The translations under genes were made by a program, and so were the position numbers. A stretch of DNA of 64,000 nucleotides from Prado023 sp963798745. GTDB taxonomy: Bacteria > Actinomycetota > Actinomycetes > S36-B12 > CAIYMF01. A model generated the notes under the pieces. It did not search any database, was not told the DNA's origin, and worked only from the letters and a program-made list of their open reading frames with translations. Positions within the stretch are counted from its first letter, which is position 1; the number at the start of each line of letters is the position of its first letter. Where the stretch lies: assembly GCA_963798745.1 (NCBI GenBank), contig CAWCUF010000006.1, forward strand, positions 248,001-312,000. The letters are read 5' to 3'. Of the stretch, positions 42,025 to 50,741 are shown piece by piece.

Positions 42025-43145
42025 ACGACGCACCCGCCCACGCGGCCGACGCACCGGGGGCACCTCTGACCGACTGGGTCGAGGTCCTGGAGGCGCTGCT
42101 GGCCGGCGAGGACCTGAACTCCCCCACGACGGCTTGGGTGATGGCCGAGATCCTCGCCGGAGGTACCCCTCCGGCCAACACCGCGGCCTTCCTCGTGGCG
42201 CTGCGCGCCAAGGGCGAGACGGCCCATGAGGTCGCGGGCCTGGTCACGGGCATGATGAATGCCAGCGTGCCGCTCCAGGTGCCCGGGCCCGTGGTCGACA
42301 CCTGCGGGACCGGCGGGGACCGCGCACATACGGTCAACATCTCCACGATGGCCGCCGTCGTCGCCGCCTCGGCCGGTGCACGGGTGGCCAAGCACGGCAA
42401 TCGGGCGGCCTCCTCACAGAGCGGGTCGGCAGACATGCTCGAGGCTCTCGGGGTGGCCATCGACCTGCCCGCATCCGCTGCCGGCCAGGCCGGTGAACTG
42501 CTCGGGATCACGTTCTGCTTCGCCCCGGTGTTCCACCCCGCCATGCGCCACATCGGCCCGATCCGCCGAGAGCTGGGCATCCGCACTGTGTTCAACATCC
42601 TCGGCCCCCTGGCCAACCCGGCTCATCCCGCTGCCCAGGTGCTCGGCGTGCCCACCGAGGCCATCGGTGAGCTCATGTCCGGCGTCCTGGCCCAGCGCGG
42701 GACCCGAGCTCTGGTGGTGCACGGGGACGATGGCCTCGACGAGCTGAGCATCCACACCACCTCCACCGTGTGGGACCTCACGACCGACGAGGCGCGGCGG
42801 TCGACCGTCGACCCGAGCGCGCTGGGGATCCCGGCGCGGGCCCCGGACTCGCTACGGGGGGGCACCGCCGCACGCAACGCCGCGCTGTTCCGGACCCTGC
42901 TGGACACCCCGGACGACCCGGCGATCGCCGGGATCCGAGATGCGGTGAGCCTGAACGCGGCAGCCGCGCTGGTGGCCTACGCGGCCGCTGGCGGCACCTT
43001 GGCCGTGACGATCCCGGACGCAGCCACGGACCTGATGACCCGCCTGGCTGCGGCGCTGCCCGCTGTCGACGACGCGCTGACCTGCGGAGCGGCACGTGAC
43101 CTGCTCGGCCGGTGGATCACCACCAGCGCCGACCTGGCGCTCTAG
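42021..43145 (+). CDS. trpD: Anthranilate phosphoribosyltransferase
   Basis: 374 aa; tryptophan pathway, transfers phosphoribosyl from PRPP to anthranilate. Signatures are VDTCGTGGDRAHTVNIST (GTGGD PRPP loop), AKHGNRAASSQSGSADMLEALG and TVFNILGPLANPA, plus VVHGDDGLDELS with the Mg-binding DE pair. GTG 42021 overlaps the upstream pseudo-receiver stop. Linkage to ctaE/qcr genes is as in mycobacteria (Rv2192c). Confidence 0.95.
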   Translation: MNDAPAHAADAPGAPLTDWVEVLEALLAGEDLNSPTTAWVMAEILAGGTPPANTAAFLVALRAKGETAHEVAGLVTGMMNASVPLQVPGPVVDTCGTGGDRAHTVNISTMAAVVAASAGARVAKHGNRAASSQSGSADMLEALGVAIDLPASAAGQAGELLGITFCFAPVFHPAMRHIGPIRRELGIRTVFNILGPLANPAHPAAQVLGVPTEAIGELMSGVLAQRGTRALVVHGDDGLDELSIHTTSTVWDLTTDEARRSTVDPSALGIPARAPDSLRGGTAARNAALFRTLLDTPDDPAIAGIRDAVSLNAAAALVAYAAAGGTLAVTIPDAATDLMTRLAAALPAVDDALTCGAARDLLGRWITTSADLAL

Positions 43146-43149
43146 GGCC

Positions 43150-43509
43150 GTGGACCCCTCGCCACGCGAAGAGCCGGAGTACCTCGTCGAGGGCACCGGG
43201 TGCCTCGGCGGGCATGTCAGCGGCCTGGAACTCGACGCCGGCCGGATCGGCACCGTGCCCACGGTCAGGCAGACGTGGATCGCGGTGGGCCTGCTCGGGT
43301 GGATCCTGGGCGGGTCATTCCTGCTGGGCTGGGGCAAGTGGGCGTGGCTCGGCACTCAGGTCGCCGTCCTCTGGCTGGTGCTGGCGGCGCTGGTCGTGCG
43401 CAGCCTCGGACACCGGGGCCGGTGCTGGCGGACCCGTACCTGGCGGCACGCCTGGGGGGGCTTGGTCCCGGTCGGGTCCGACCCCACTCGGCCCGCCGGC
43501 GACGACTGA
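43150..43509 (+). CDS. Small hypothetical membrane protein
   Basis: 119 aa from GTG 43150, 4 nt after the trpD stop. A hydrophilic N-terminus (about 40 residues) is followed by two membrane helices (TWIAVGLLGWILGGSFLLGW and VAVLWLVLAALVVRSLG) and an Arg/Trp-rich tail. No domain recognised. Probably co-transcribed with trpD and ended by the hairpin at 43557. Confidence 0.55.
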   Translation: MDPSPREEPEYLVEGTGCLGGHVSGLELDAGRIGTVPTVRQTWIAVGLLGWILGGSFLLGWGKWAWLGTQVAVLWLVLAALVVRSLGHRGRCWRTRTWRHAWGGLVPVGSDPTRPAGDD

Positions 43510-43556
43510 GCAGCACGCGGGATGCCCCTGGGGCGCCGCCCGGGCTTGGAGCCTGG

Positions 43557-43598
43557 ACATGGGTACGGCCCCGGAGGCTACCGGGGCCGTACCCATGT
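43557..43598. terminator. Bidirectional stem-loop terminator
   Basis: A perfect 18-nt inverted repeat (arms 43557-43574 and 43581-43598, core GGGTACGGCCCCGG) with a 6-nt loop. It lies between the convergent ends of the trpD operon and ctaF. Strong stem, no U-tract, as is common in actinobacteria. Confidence 0.8.
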
Positions 43599-43613
43599 GT
43601 GCTGCGTGATCGA

Positions 43614-44012
43614 TCAGAACTGGCGGGCGGGACCGCGGTAGTACTCGAACACCCAGTACGCCGAGGACATGATGACCAGAACCAGGCCGGCCACGACGAT
43701 CCAGGCGGCGAAGGCCAGTCCGGCGAAGGTGATCGCGGTCGCTCCCCCCACCAGCAGGGGCGCCCATGAGTACGGACTGAAGTGGCCGTAGTCGGGATCG
43801 GCATCCCAGATCTCGGCTGAGGCAAGGTCCTCGGGCTGGTCGGGCAGGCGCCGCGAGGTGACCAGCAGGTAGAACCCGATCATCGCCGACAGGCCGCCGG
43901 TCAGGGCCAGCGCCGTCGTGCCGACCTCGTCGTGGGACATGATCCAGTAGATGCTGGCCACGAGCAGGTAGAAGACCGCCCCACCGATGAACAACTTGGC
44001 CGCGAGCTTCAC
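43614..44012 (-). CDS. ctaF: Cytochrome c oxidase subunit IV (actinobacterial)
   Basis: 132 aa with four membrane helices. LFIGGAVFYLLVASIYWIMS at the start, a hydrophilic loop containing EIWDADPDYGHFSPYSWAPL and the C-terminal VIMSSAYWVFEYYRGP match CtaF, which stabilises the aa3 oxidase in the supercomplex. GTG 44012 overlaps the ctaD stop (GTGA) and follows GGGGGAGA. Confidence 0.92.
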   Translation of the reverse strand: MKLAAKLFIGGAVFYLLVASIYWIMSHDEVGTTALALTGGLSAMIGFYLLVTSRRLPDQPEDLASAEIWDADPDYGHFSPYSWAPLLVGGATAITFAGLAFAAWIVVAGLVLVIMSSAYWVFEYYRGPARQF

Positions 44013-45724
44013 GAGATCTCCCCCTTGGACTTGTCCCGCGCTTCGAGCGTGGCGAGGTAGCCCGCCACATCCCACTCAGCGAGTTCGGGATGGTGCAGGT
44101 CGAACGCCGGGCGCTCGGAGCGGATTCGCGGCAGGGACACGAAGTTGTGCCGCGGGGGCGGGGAGGACGTGGCCCATTCCAGGGACGCCCCCCAACCCCA
44201 GGGGTCGTCCTCGGTGACCAGCGGAGCGCTGCGGTGCGTCTTGTAGACGTTGTACAGGAAGAACAGCGTCGACACGCCCAGCACGAAGGCGAAGAAGGAC
44301 GAGATCTCGTTCTCCAGGGTGAACCCGTCACCGGGCAGGTAGTCGCCGTACCGGCGCGGCATGCCCTCGACACCCAACCAGTGCTGGATGAGGAACGTGC
44401 CGTTGAACCCGATGAAGGTCAGCGCGAAGTGCCACTTGCCCAGCGTCTCGTCGAGCATGCGGCCGAAGATCTTGGGCCACCAGAAGTAGAACCCGCCGTA
44501 CATCGCGAACACCACGGTGCCGAACACTGTGTAGTGGAAGTGCGCGACCACGAAGTACGAGTCGGACACGTGGAAGTCCAGCGGCGGCGACGCCAGGATC
44601 ACTCCGGTCAGTCCACCGAACAGGAACGTGATCAGGAAGCCCAGCGCCCAGAGCATGGGCGTCTCGAAACTCACCGACCCGCCCCACATCGTGCCGATCC
44701 AGTTGAAGAACTTCACACCCGTCGGCACCGCGATCAGCATCGTCACCAGCGAGAAGAACGGCAGCGAGACCGCACCGGTGACGTACATGTGGTGCGCCCA
44801 GACCGCCATCGAGAGCGCCGAGATCGCGATGGTCGCGAAGATCAGGCCCTTGTAGCCGAAGATCGGCTTGCGGCTGAACGCCGGCAGGATCTCGGAGATG
44901 ATCCCGAAGAAGGGCAGAGCGATGATGTAGACCTCGGGATGGCCGAAGAACCAGAACAGGTGCTGGAACAGGATCGCCCCACCGTTCTCCGGCAGGAAGA
45001 CCACCGACCCGAACTTCCGGTCGATCTCCAGCACGATCAGCGTGGCGGCCAGGACGGGGAAGACCATCAGGACCAGCACCGAGGTCAGCAGGGCGTTCCA
45101 GGTGAAGATCGACATCCGGAACATGGTCATGCCCGGTGCGCGCATCGTCAGGATCGTGGTGATGAAGTTCACCGAGCCGAGGATCGTTCCGACACCACCG
45201 AGGGCGAAGCCCAGGATCCACAGGTCCGCGCCGACGTTCGGGGAGAACTCGGGTCCGGACAGCGGGACGTAGAGGAACCATCCGAACGCTGCCGCCCCGC
45301 CGGGGGTGAGGAAGCCGGTGAGCACGATCAGGCCACCGAAGAAGTACATCCAGTAGCCCAGCATGTTCAACCGCGGGAAGGCAACGTCCGGGGCGCCGAT
45401 CTGCAACGGCATCAGGAAGTTGGTGAACCCGATGAACAGGGCCGTGGCGAAGAGCAGCAGCATGATCGAGCCGTGCATGGTGAACAGCTGGTTGTACTGC
45501 TCGAGGGTCAGCATCTGCAGACCCGGCCTGGCCAGCTCGGCGCGGATGAGCAGGGCCATCACGCCGCCGATGAGGAAGAACGTGAAGGAGGTGCCCAGGT
45601 AGAGCCGACCGATGGTCTTGTGGTCGGTGGTGGTGAGCACCGCGACGATCTTCTGCCCCAGGCTGCGCTCGCGGCGCGGCGGCGGGGCGATGATCTCGAC
45701 GGGGGGTTCGTTCAGAAGGGTCAT
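44009..45724 (-). CDS. ctaD: Cytochrome c oxidase subunit I
   Basis: 571 aa, 12 membrane helices. Heme a / a3 and CuB ligands are seen in FTMHGSIMLLLF (His), FWFFGHPEVYIIALPFFG (CuB His and the cross-linked Tyr), VWAHHMYVTG (two CuB His) and VVAHFHYTVFG (two heme His). It reduces O2 to water and pumps protons. It overlaps ctaC upstream (ATGA) and ctaF downstream (GTGA). Unlike in M. tuberculosis, ctaD sits within the ctaC-ctaF cluster here. Confidence 0.97.
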   Translation of the reverse strand: MTLLNEPPVEIIAPPPRRERSLGQKIVAVLTTTDHKTIGRLYLGTSFTFFLIGGVMALLIRAELARPGLQMLTLEQYNQLFTMHGSIMLLLFATALFIGFTNFLMPLQIGAPDVAFPRLNMLGYWMYFFGGLIVLTGFLTPGGAAAFGWFLYVPLSGPEFSPNVGADLWILGFALGGVGTILGSVNFITTILTMRAPGMTMFRMSIFTWNALLTSVLVLMVFPVLAATLIVLEIDRKFGSVVFLPENGGAILFQHLFWFFGHPEVYIIALPFFGIISEILPAFSRKPIFGYKGLIFATIAISALSMAVWAHHMYVTGAVSLPFFSLVTMLIAVPTGVKFFNWIGTMWGGSVSFETPMLWALGFLITFLFGGLTGVILASPPLDFHVSDSYFVVAHFHYTVFGTVVFAMYGGFYFWWPKIFGRMLDETLGKWHFALTFIGFNGTFLIQHWLGVEGMPRRYGDYLPGDGFTLENEISSFFAFVLGVSTLFFLYNVYKTHRSAPLVTEDDPWGWGASLEWATSSPPPRHNFVSLPRIRSERPAFDLHHPELAEWDVAGYLATLEARDKSKGEIS

Positions 45725-46593
45725 TGCGCGACCTCCGTCTCCGTGAAGCCTGAGTAGCGGTCTGCCTCCCAGTAGCGCTCACCGTCGCGGGTGATGCGAT
45801 CGGTCTCGATCGAGCCGGTCTGGCCCTTGGCCCGCAGCTCGTCCATGTGCTGGTCGTACTCGACCCGGTCCACGACCTTGACCCGGAACAGCATCCGCGC
45901 ATGGTCAACGCCGCACAGCTCGGCGCAGCGCCCGGCGTACTCGCCGACCTTGTTCGGGGTGACCTCGAACTTGTTCAGGCGGTCGGGGAACACGTCCATC
46001 TTCATCAGGAACGCCGGGATCCAGAACGAGTGGACCACGTCGGGGCTCTGCAGCTCGAAGACGACCGACTCGTCGACGGGCAGGTACAGGGTCGGGATGT
46101 CGGCAACCTCGGCGGTGCCGACCTCGTAGACGTCGTCGTCCACGTAGTTGAACGCCCAGCTCCACCGGAACCCGACGACGCCGATCGTGTTGTCCGGGTT
46201 CTCCGACACCTTGATCAACTGACCCTGGTCGCGGGCGGTGAAGAAGAAGAAGCCCAGGATCATCACCAGCGGGACGATCGTGTACATGACCTCCAGCGGC
46301 ACGTTGTAGCGCATCTGCGGCGGAGCCTCGGCGTTCGCGTCCTTGCGCCGGAACCGGATCGCGGCGTACAGGATCAGCGCACCGGTGAGCACGCCGACCG
46401 CCGCCACGGCGATCCAGGCGCCGAACCACAGGTCCTCGATGATCTTGGACTGCTCGGAGGCGAGGTCCGGGGCGTTCATCGAGAATCCCTCGCGCACGCT
46501 GCACCCGGAGGCCAGCAGGGCGATCGCCAGTGCTCCTGCCCCAGCCCCCCACCGGCGCAACGACCGGGAACGGTCGGTGCGATCTGCTACCAC
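45721..46593 (-). CDS. ctaC: Cytochrome c oxidase subunit II
   Basis: 290 aa. A signal peptide with a lipobox-like LLASGC (Cys 31) suggests lipid modification. Two membrane helices follow (about 55-80 and 100-120). The cupredoxin domain has HSFWIPAFLMKMDVFP and the CuA site CAELCGVDHARM (2 Cys, His, Met, Glu). GTG 46593 follows GAGGGG. It receives electrons from QcrC. It is divergent from the cysteine desulfurase gene, with a 132-nt spacer. Confidence 0.95.
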   Translation of the reverse strand: MVADRTDRSRSLRRWGAGAGALAIALLASGCSVREGFSMNAPDLASEQSKIIEDLWFGAWIAVAAVGVLTGALILYAAIRFRRKDANAEAPPQMRYNVPLEVMYTIVPLVMILGFFFFTARDQGQLIKVSENPDNTIGVVGFRWSWAFNYVDDDVYEVGTAEVADIPTLYLPVDESVVFELQSPDVVHSFWIPAFLMKMDVFPDRLNKFEVTPNKVGEYAGRCAELCGVDHARMLFRVKVVDRVEYDQHMDELRAKGQTGSIETDRITRDGERYWEADRYSGFTETEVAQ

Positions 46594-46712
46594 GTCAGGT
46601 GTTCCCCTCAGACTGGCCGGGCGAATCCGCGTACTGCGGGAACCCACGGCTCGGACGCTGGACAGGCCGAGGGTAGCGCAGTCCTGGACATACCTGCCAC
46701 GGGACCCAGCGA

Positions 46713-46718
46713 TACCGT
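46713..46718 (+). promoter_or_regulatory. -10 element, leaderless promoter of the cysteine desulfurase-tusA pair
   Basis: TACCGT lies 7 nt before ATG 46726, matching the crtI promoter in sequence and spacing. Confidence 0.5.
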
Positions 46719-46725
46719 CAGGGGC

Positions 46726-47850
46726 ATGTTGCGCAACTTCGACGCAGCCTCCGGGCTCCCCCTCGACGAACCGGCCAGGCGCGCCCTCACGGCCGCGTTC
46801 GAGCACGGCTGGGCCGATCCCACCCGTCTGTACCGCGAGGGTCGGCTCGCCCGGCAGCTGCTCGACGCAGCCAGGGCGGGCGTGGCCACGTGCGTGGGCG
46901 CGCTCCCCCAGGAAGTCATCTTCACCGCTTCGGGCACGCAGGCCCTGCACCTGGGCCTGCTCGGGCTCGCCCGGGCCCGCCACGGCATCGGCCAGCGAGT
47001 CGTGGCCGGCGCTGTCGAGCACTCGGCGGTGCTGCGGGCGGCCGACTGGGTGCAGCCCGGTGCGGAACCGGTCCTGGTTCCGGTCAATCTTCACGCTGAG
47101 GTTGAGGTTCAGGCCTTTCGTGCGGCAGTCGGCTCCCCCGGGGTGGCGTTGGCCGCCGTGCAGCAGGTCAACCACGAGGTCGGTGCGTGCCAGCCCCTGG
47201 CGCAGGTGCATGCCGCCGCCCGGGAGGCCGGCGTGCCGCTGCTGGTCGATGCGTGTGCCGCGCTCGGGTCGATGCCGGTCACGGAGCACTGGGACATCCT
47301 GGCCGGCAGCGCCCACAAGTGGGGCGGACCGCCCGGGGTCGGCATCCTCGTGGTGCGCTCGGGGGTGCGCTGGCGCAGCCCCGTGCCCACCGACGAGTCG
47401 GGTCGGGCCGCGGGCTTCCCGGACATCCCCGGGGCGGTGGCGGCCGCGGTGGCGCTCGAGCAGGCCACGGCGCAGCTGTCGGCCACCGGCGCGCACCGCG
47501 CACGGCTGCTGGGGCGCCTGCGCTGCGAGGTCCCCCAGGTGGCACCGGACGTCCTCGCGCTGGGCCGGGCCGGCTCCGCGCCGCACATCATCTGCTTCAC
47601 CGTGCTCTACGCCGACGGGGAGATCCTGGTCACAGAGCTGGACCGCGCCGGGTTCGCCGTCAGCTCCGGGTCGGCATGCACCTCGGACACTCGGCGGCCC
47701 AGCCACGTACTGGCCGCGATGGGCGCGATCACGCACGGGAACCTGCGGGTGAGCTTGCCTGCGGACGTCACCGAGGCCGACGTGGAGGCGTTCCTGGCTG
47801 CTCTGCCGGCAGCGATCGGCACGGCCCGCGACGCGGCGCAGCACGCATGA
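46726..47850 (+). CDS. Cysteine desulfurase (NifS/IscS-like)
   Basis: 374-aa PLP enzyme that removes sulfur from cysteine. FDAASGLPLDEPARRAL is the N-terminal substrate loop. TASGTQALHLGLLG, AVEHSAVLRA and VQQVNHEVGACQPL follow, then the PLP lysine in LAGSAHKWGGPPGVG and the catalytic persulfide Cys in VSSGSACTSDTRRPSHVL. ATG 46726 is set by the leaderless promoter. Coupled to a TusA-like gene (ATGA), it likely feeds sulfur into that carrier. Being next to ctaC is common in actinobacteria; the final sulfur acceptor is unknown. Confidence 0.88.
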   Translation: MLRNFDAASGLPLDEPARRALTAAFEHGWADPTRLYREGRLARQLLDAARAGVATCVGALPQEVIFTASGTQALHLGLLGLARARHGIGQRVVAGAVEHSAVLRAADWVQPGAEPVLVPVNLHAEVEVQAFRAAVGSPGVALAAVQQVNHEVGACQPLAQVHAAAREAGVPLLVDACAALGSMPVTEHWDILAGSAHKWGGPPGVGILVVRSGVRWRSPVPTDESGRAAGFPDIPGAVAAAVALEQATAQLSATGAHRARLLGRLRCEVPQVAPDVLALGRAGSAPHIICFTVLYADGEILVTELDRAGFAVSSGSACTSDTRRPSHVLAAMGAITHGNLRVSLPADVTEADVEAFLAALPAAIGTARDAAQHA

Positions 47851-48401
47851 ACCCGCCCGAGCCCGACCGCAGCGCCCGCGAGCCCGAGCTGCCCAGCCCC
47901 GAGGTGATCATCGAGGCCCGAGGGGTGCTCTGCCCGGTGCCGATCATCCGCCTGGCGCGGGCTGCTGCGGCATTGCCGACCGGGACCGTGGTGGAGTTGC
48001 GCACCGACGACGTCGCCGCCCAGCACGACGTTCCGGCCTGGTGCCGGCTGCGCGGACACGAGCTGTTGGGCACCCAGGCCCTGTCGGAGGAGTCCGAGGG
48101 GCTCGGCGAGCCGGGTGCGCCGGGCAAGTCGCGTAGGCCGGGCAAGCCGGGTGGGTCGGGCGAGCCGGGTGGGTCGGGCGAGCCGGGTGGGTCGGGCGAG
48201 CCGGGTGGGTCGGGCGAGCTGAGTGGGCTGGATGAAACGGGTGGGCCGGGCAGCGAACCCAGCGGCCAGCGCGGGCCCGACCCCGCTGGTCAGCTGCTGG
48301 GCGGACCCGAACCGGACGTGCCGAACCCCGCGCCCGCCCCGGCAGCGCGCCACCTGATCCGACTGGCTGCGGGGAAGGCCGGCGGCACCGGGCCGAGCTG
48401 A
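47847..48401 (+). CDS. TusA-family sulfur carrier with low-complexity C-terminal extension
   Basis: 184 aa. Residues about 19-90 are the TusA/SirA fold with the sulfur-accepting motif EARGVLCPVPIIRLARA (Cys in CPxP) and VVELRTDDVAAQHDVPAWC. The remaining ~95 residues are a Gly/Pro/Ser/Glu-rich tail containing four exact PGGSGE repeats made by an 18-bp DNA repeat (48147-48218), which is not part of the TusA family. The 3' 112 nt overlap the convergent aat gene. Its ATG overlaps the desulfurase stop, so the two should work as a sulfur-relay pair. Confidence 0.8.
   Translation: MNPPEPDRSAREPELPSPEVIIEARGVLCPVPIIRLARAAAALPTGTVVELRTDDVAAQHDVPAWCRLRGHELLGTQALSEESEGLGEPGAPGKSRRPGKPGGSGEPGGSGEPGGSGEPGGSGELSGLDETGGPGSEPSGQRGPDPAGQLLGGPEPDVPNPAPAPAARHLIRLAAGKAGGTGPS
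48147..48218. repeat. 18-bp minisatellite, four exact copies inside tusA-like gene
   Basis: CCGGGTGGGTCGGGCGAG repeats four times in tandem without change, encoding PGGSGE each time; degenerate units flank it on both sides. Being a multiple of 3, copy-number change would keep the frame. Confidence 0.9.
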
Positions 48402-49084
48402 CTGGCCGGCAGGTCGGCCAGGACCGGTGGGCAGGCCAGCGCAGCGGGCAGCGCGCGTAGGTAGACCCGGCGCGGGACGGTGCCGGCGCCGAGGGTGGCC
48501 AGATGCTCGGTGCGCCACTGCACGTCGATGATCCGGCGCGCGTCGGCGTCGGCGCCGAGCAGTGCCCCCAGGGCCACCACCGCCACCTTCGAGGCATCCG
48601 TGCGGGCCCGGAACTTCGACTCGGCGGCGAACAGGCCGCCGATCTCCACGCCGAACAGTCCCCCGGCCAGGGAGCCGTCCGCGGCCCATACCTCCACCGA
48701 ATGCGCCCAGCCCAGGGCGTGCAGGGTCCGGTAGGACCGCTGGTAGTCGGCACTGATCCAGCCATGGGGTCGGCGTGGGTCAGCGCAGTGTGCCAGCACC
48801 GCATCGAAGTCAGCGTCGACGCTGACCTCGAAGCGGCCCAACGCCCGGCGCAGGGAGCGTGCGACGTGCACCCGACCGGGCAGCAGCACCCCGCGTGGGT
48901 CCGGAGACCACCAGCCCAGGATGTCGCGCTCGGGCATCGCGAACAACCCCGATCGGTACCCGGCCAGCAGCATGCCCGGGGAGAGGTCGGCGCCGACGGC
49001 CACGAACTCCTCGCCCGCGGGCAGGTGGATGAGGTCGCCAGGAGCAGGCAGGGCCCAGCGCGGGGGCGGCGGTTCGGTCGGCAC
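48290..49084 (-). CDS. aat: Leucyl/phenylalanyl-tRNA-protein transferase
   Basis: 264 aa. It attaches Leu/Phe to N-terminal Arg/Lys of proteins, marking them for ClpS/ClpAP. Family blocks are VAVGADLSPGMLLAGYRSGLF, given as GADLSPGMLLAGYRSGLF, then ILGWWSPDPRGVLLP and HGWISADYQRSYRTLHALGWAHS, given as ISADYQRSYRTLH. GGLFGVEIGGLFAAESKF and IIDVQWRTEHLATLGA follow. GTG 49084 is chosen because the in-frame sequence upstream is a 17-bp tandem repeat and the kinase 3' end. The last ~35 residues are a Gly/Ala-rich tail encoded opposite the tusA-like tail. Confidence 0.88.
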   Translation of the reverse strand: MPTEPPPPRWALPAPGDLIHLPAGEEFVAVGADLSPGMLLAGYRSGLFAMPERDILGWWSPDPRGVLLPGRVHVARSLRRALGRFEVSVDADFDAVLAHCADPRRPHGWISADYQRSYRTLHALGWAHSVEVWAADGSLAGGLFGVEIGGLFAAESKFRARTDASKVAVVALGALLGADADARRIIDVQWRTEHLATLGAGTVPRRVYLRALPAALACPPVLADLPASQLGPVPPAFPAASRIRWRAAGAGAGFGTSGSGPPSS

Positions 49085-49099
49085 CAACGCGGCGCTGCT

Positions 49100-49143
49100 C
49101 TCTGGGCTCTGGACTGCTCTGGGCTCTGGACTGCTCTGGGCTC
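49100..49143. repeat. 17-bp tandem repeat, 2.6 copies, upstream of aat
   Basis: CTCTGGGCTCTGGACTG occurs at 49100-49116 and 49117-49133, and its first 10 nt recur at 49134-49143. A period not divisible by 3 argues that this stretch is non-coding, which supports the aat start at 49084. Confidence 0.85.
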
Positions 49144-49152
49144 GTGCGTCGT

Positions 49153-50139
49153 TCAGGGCCGCGGCAGCACCACGTGCAGTCCGATCTCCTGCGCAGCCGC
49201 CTGGCCGTACGTGTCCTGAACCCGGATGAGGAACGCCTGGGTGGCCAACTCGTACTCCTGGGTCCCGACGCTCTCGATGACGTGCGTGGCCAGCAGCGAC
49301 CCGACCTGGGCGCAGCGCTTGAGGGGCAGTTCCCAGGAAAGTCCGGCCAGGAAGCCGGCCCGGAAGGCATCGCCCACGCCCGTCGGGTCGGTGCGCTTGG
49401 TCTCCTTCGGGGTGGGGACGTGGATCGCCGGCTCCCCCTTGCGCTCGATGCGGGCCCCGTCCGGGCCCAGGGTGGTGACCCGGATGTCCACGCGCTCGAG
49501 GATCTCCGCGCTGCTCCACCCGGTCTTCTGCTCGGTCAGCGCGGCCTCGTACTCGTTGGTGAACAGGAAGGCGGCGCCGTCGACGAGCAACCGGATGTCG
49601 GCACCGTTCATCCGCGCGAGCTGCTGGGAGGGGTCGGCTGCGAACGGGATGCGCCGGTAGCGGCACTCCTCGGTGTGGCGCAGCATCGCATCGGGGTCAT
49701 TGGCCCCGATCAGCACGAGATCCACGTTGCCGACCCGCTCGGCCACGGGCCCCAACTCGATGTCGCGGGCCTCCTGCATCGCCCCGGCGTAGAACGTGGC
49801 GATCTGGTTCGCGTCCTCGTCGGTGGTGCACACGAACCGCGCGGTGTGCCGCACATCGGAGACATGGACCGACTCGGTGTCCACCCCATGGCGCTGGAGC
49901 CAGGACCGGTAGTCGGCGAAGTCGGGTCCGACCGCGCCGACCAGGATGGGGTTCAGACCCAGCTTGCCCATCCCGAAGGCGATGTTGGCCGCCACGCCGC
50001 CGCGCCGGACCTCGAGTTCATCGACCAGGAAGGACAGCGAGATCTTGTCCAGCTTGTCCAGGACGATCGACTCGGCGAACCTGCCGGGGAAGGTCATCAG
50101 ATGATCGGTGGCGATCGAACCGGTGATCACGATCCGCAT
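49153..50139 (-). CDS. adoK: PfkB-family carbohydrate kinase, probable adenosine kinase
   Basis: 328-aa ribokinase-fold enzyme. IVITGSIATDHLMTFPGRF at the N-terminus, RRGGVAANIAFGMGKLG (Gly-Gly substrate hinge), TTLGPDGARI and the catalytic DPTGVGDAFRAGFLAGL (Asp in GVGD). Its location between the cta genes and erpA matches Rv2202c, characterised as adenosine kinase, so nucleoside phosphorylation is the likeliest reaction; sugar kinase activity is not excluded. RBS AGGGGG before ATG 50139. Confidence 0.82.
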   Translation of the reverse strand: MRIVITGSIATDHLMTFPGRFAESIVLDKLDKISLSFLVDELEVRRGGVAANIAFGMGKLGLNPILVGAVGPDFADYRSWLQRHGVDTESVHVSDVRHTARFVCTTDEDANQIATFYAGAMQEARDIELGPVAERVGNVDLVLIGANDPDAMLRHTEECRYRRIPFAADPSQQLARMNGADIRLLVDGAAFLFTNEYEAALTEQKTGWSSAEILERVDIRVTTLGPDGARIERKGEPAIHVPTPKETKRTDPTGVGDAFRAGFLAGLSWELPLKRCAQVGSLLATHVIESVGTQEYELATQAFLIRVQDTYGQAAAQEIGLHVVLPRP

Positions 50140-50193
50140 GACACATACCCCCTGGAAGCGGCTGGGCGACGGGGGTGACCCTAGTGCGTCGGG

Positions 50194-50559
50194 TCAGTGG
50201 AACGAGTCACCGCATGCGCACGAGCCGGTCGCGTTCGGGTTGTCGATCGTGAAGCCCTGCTTCTCGATCGTGTCCACGAAATCGATCGTCGCGCCGGTCA
50301 GGTAGGGAGCGCTCATGCGGTCGGTGACGACCTCGACACCGTCGAAGTCCTTGCGCACATCGCCGTCGAGGGCACGCTCATCGAAGAACAACTGGTAGCG
50401 CAGGCCCGAGCAGCCGCCGGGCTGAACGGCCACGCGCAGCGCCAGATCGTCGCGACCCTCGGAGTCGAGCAGCGCCCGCACCTTGTCGGCAGCGGTGCTG
50501 GTCAGCACGATGCCATCGCTGACCGGTGCGGTCGTCTCGGTCGTGGTCTCAGCAGTCAT
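50194..50559 (-). CDS. erpA: Iron-sulfur cluster insertion protein (HesB/IscA/ErpA type)
   Basis: 121 aa. The A-type carrier signature is present: GIVLTSTAADKVRALL at the start, VAVQPGGCSGLRYQLFFDE (first Cys) and NATGSCACGDSF (C-x-C). It carries [2Fe-2S]/[4Fe-4S] clusters to apoproteins such as QcrA and NadA, both encoded in this window. ATG 50559 follows AGGAGG. It lies upstream of, and in the same direction as, the adenosine-kinase-like gene. Confidence 0.93.
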   Translation of the reverse strand: MTAETTTETTAPVSDGIVLTSTAADKVRALLDSEGRDDLALRVAVQPGGCSGLRYQLFFDERALDGDVRKDFDGVEVVTDRMSAPYLTGATIDFVDTIEKQGFTIDNPNATGSCACGDSFH

Positions 50560-50729
50560 CGGTGGGGCCCTCCTGGAGATCGTCTGTGCAGGGGGAACGC
50601 CCACGGTGGGTGCGCGCATTCCCAACGCAATGCTCGCACGGGTCGCCCGGTTCGACCAATCGCTCGACCCGAGCGCTCGACCCGCGGTGCGACCAGCCAC
50701 CCGGCCACCATGGCCAGCCCTGAGAGCCC

Positions 50730-50735
50730 TACCAT
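50730..50735 (+). promoter_or_regulatory. -10 element, leaderless promoter of the gene at 50742
   Basis: TACCAT lies 6 nt before ATG 50742, with no ribosome-binding site. Confidence 0.45.
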
Positions 50736-50741
50736 GCGCCC

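Noticed and set aside
46594..47844. In-frame N-terminal extension of ctaC by more than 400 residues.
   Set aside because: It runs antisense to the cysteine desulfurase; GTG 46593 with its ribosome-binding site and signal peptide is the sensible start.
48147..48218. Four-copy direct repeat as a CRISPR or iteron array.
   Set aside because: Units are contiguous with no spacers and are in frame inside a coding sequence.
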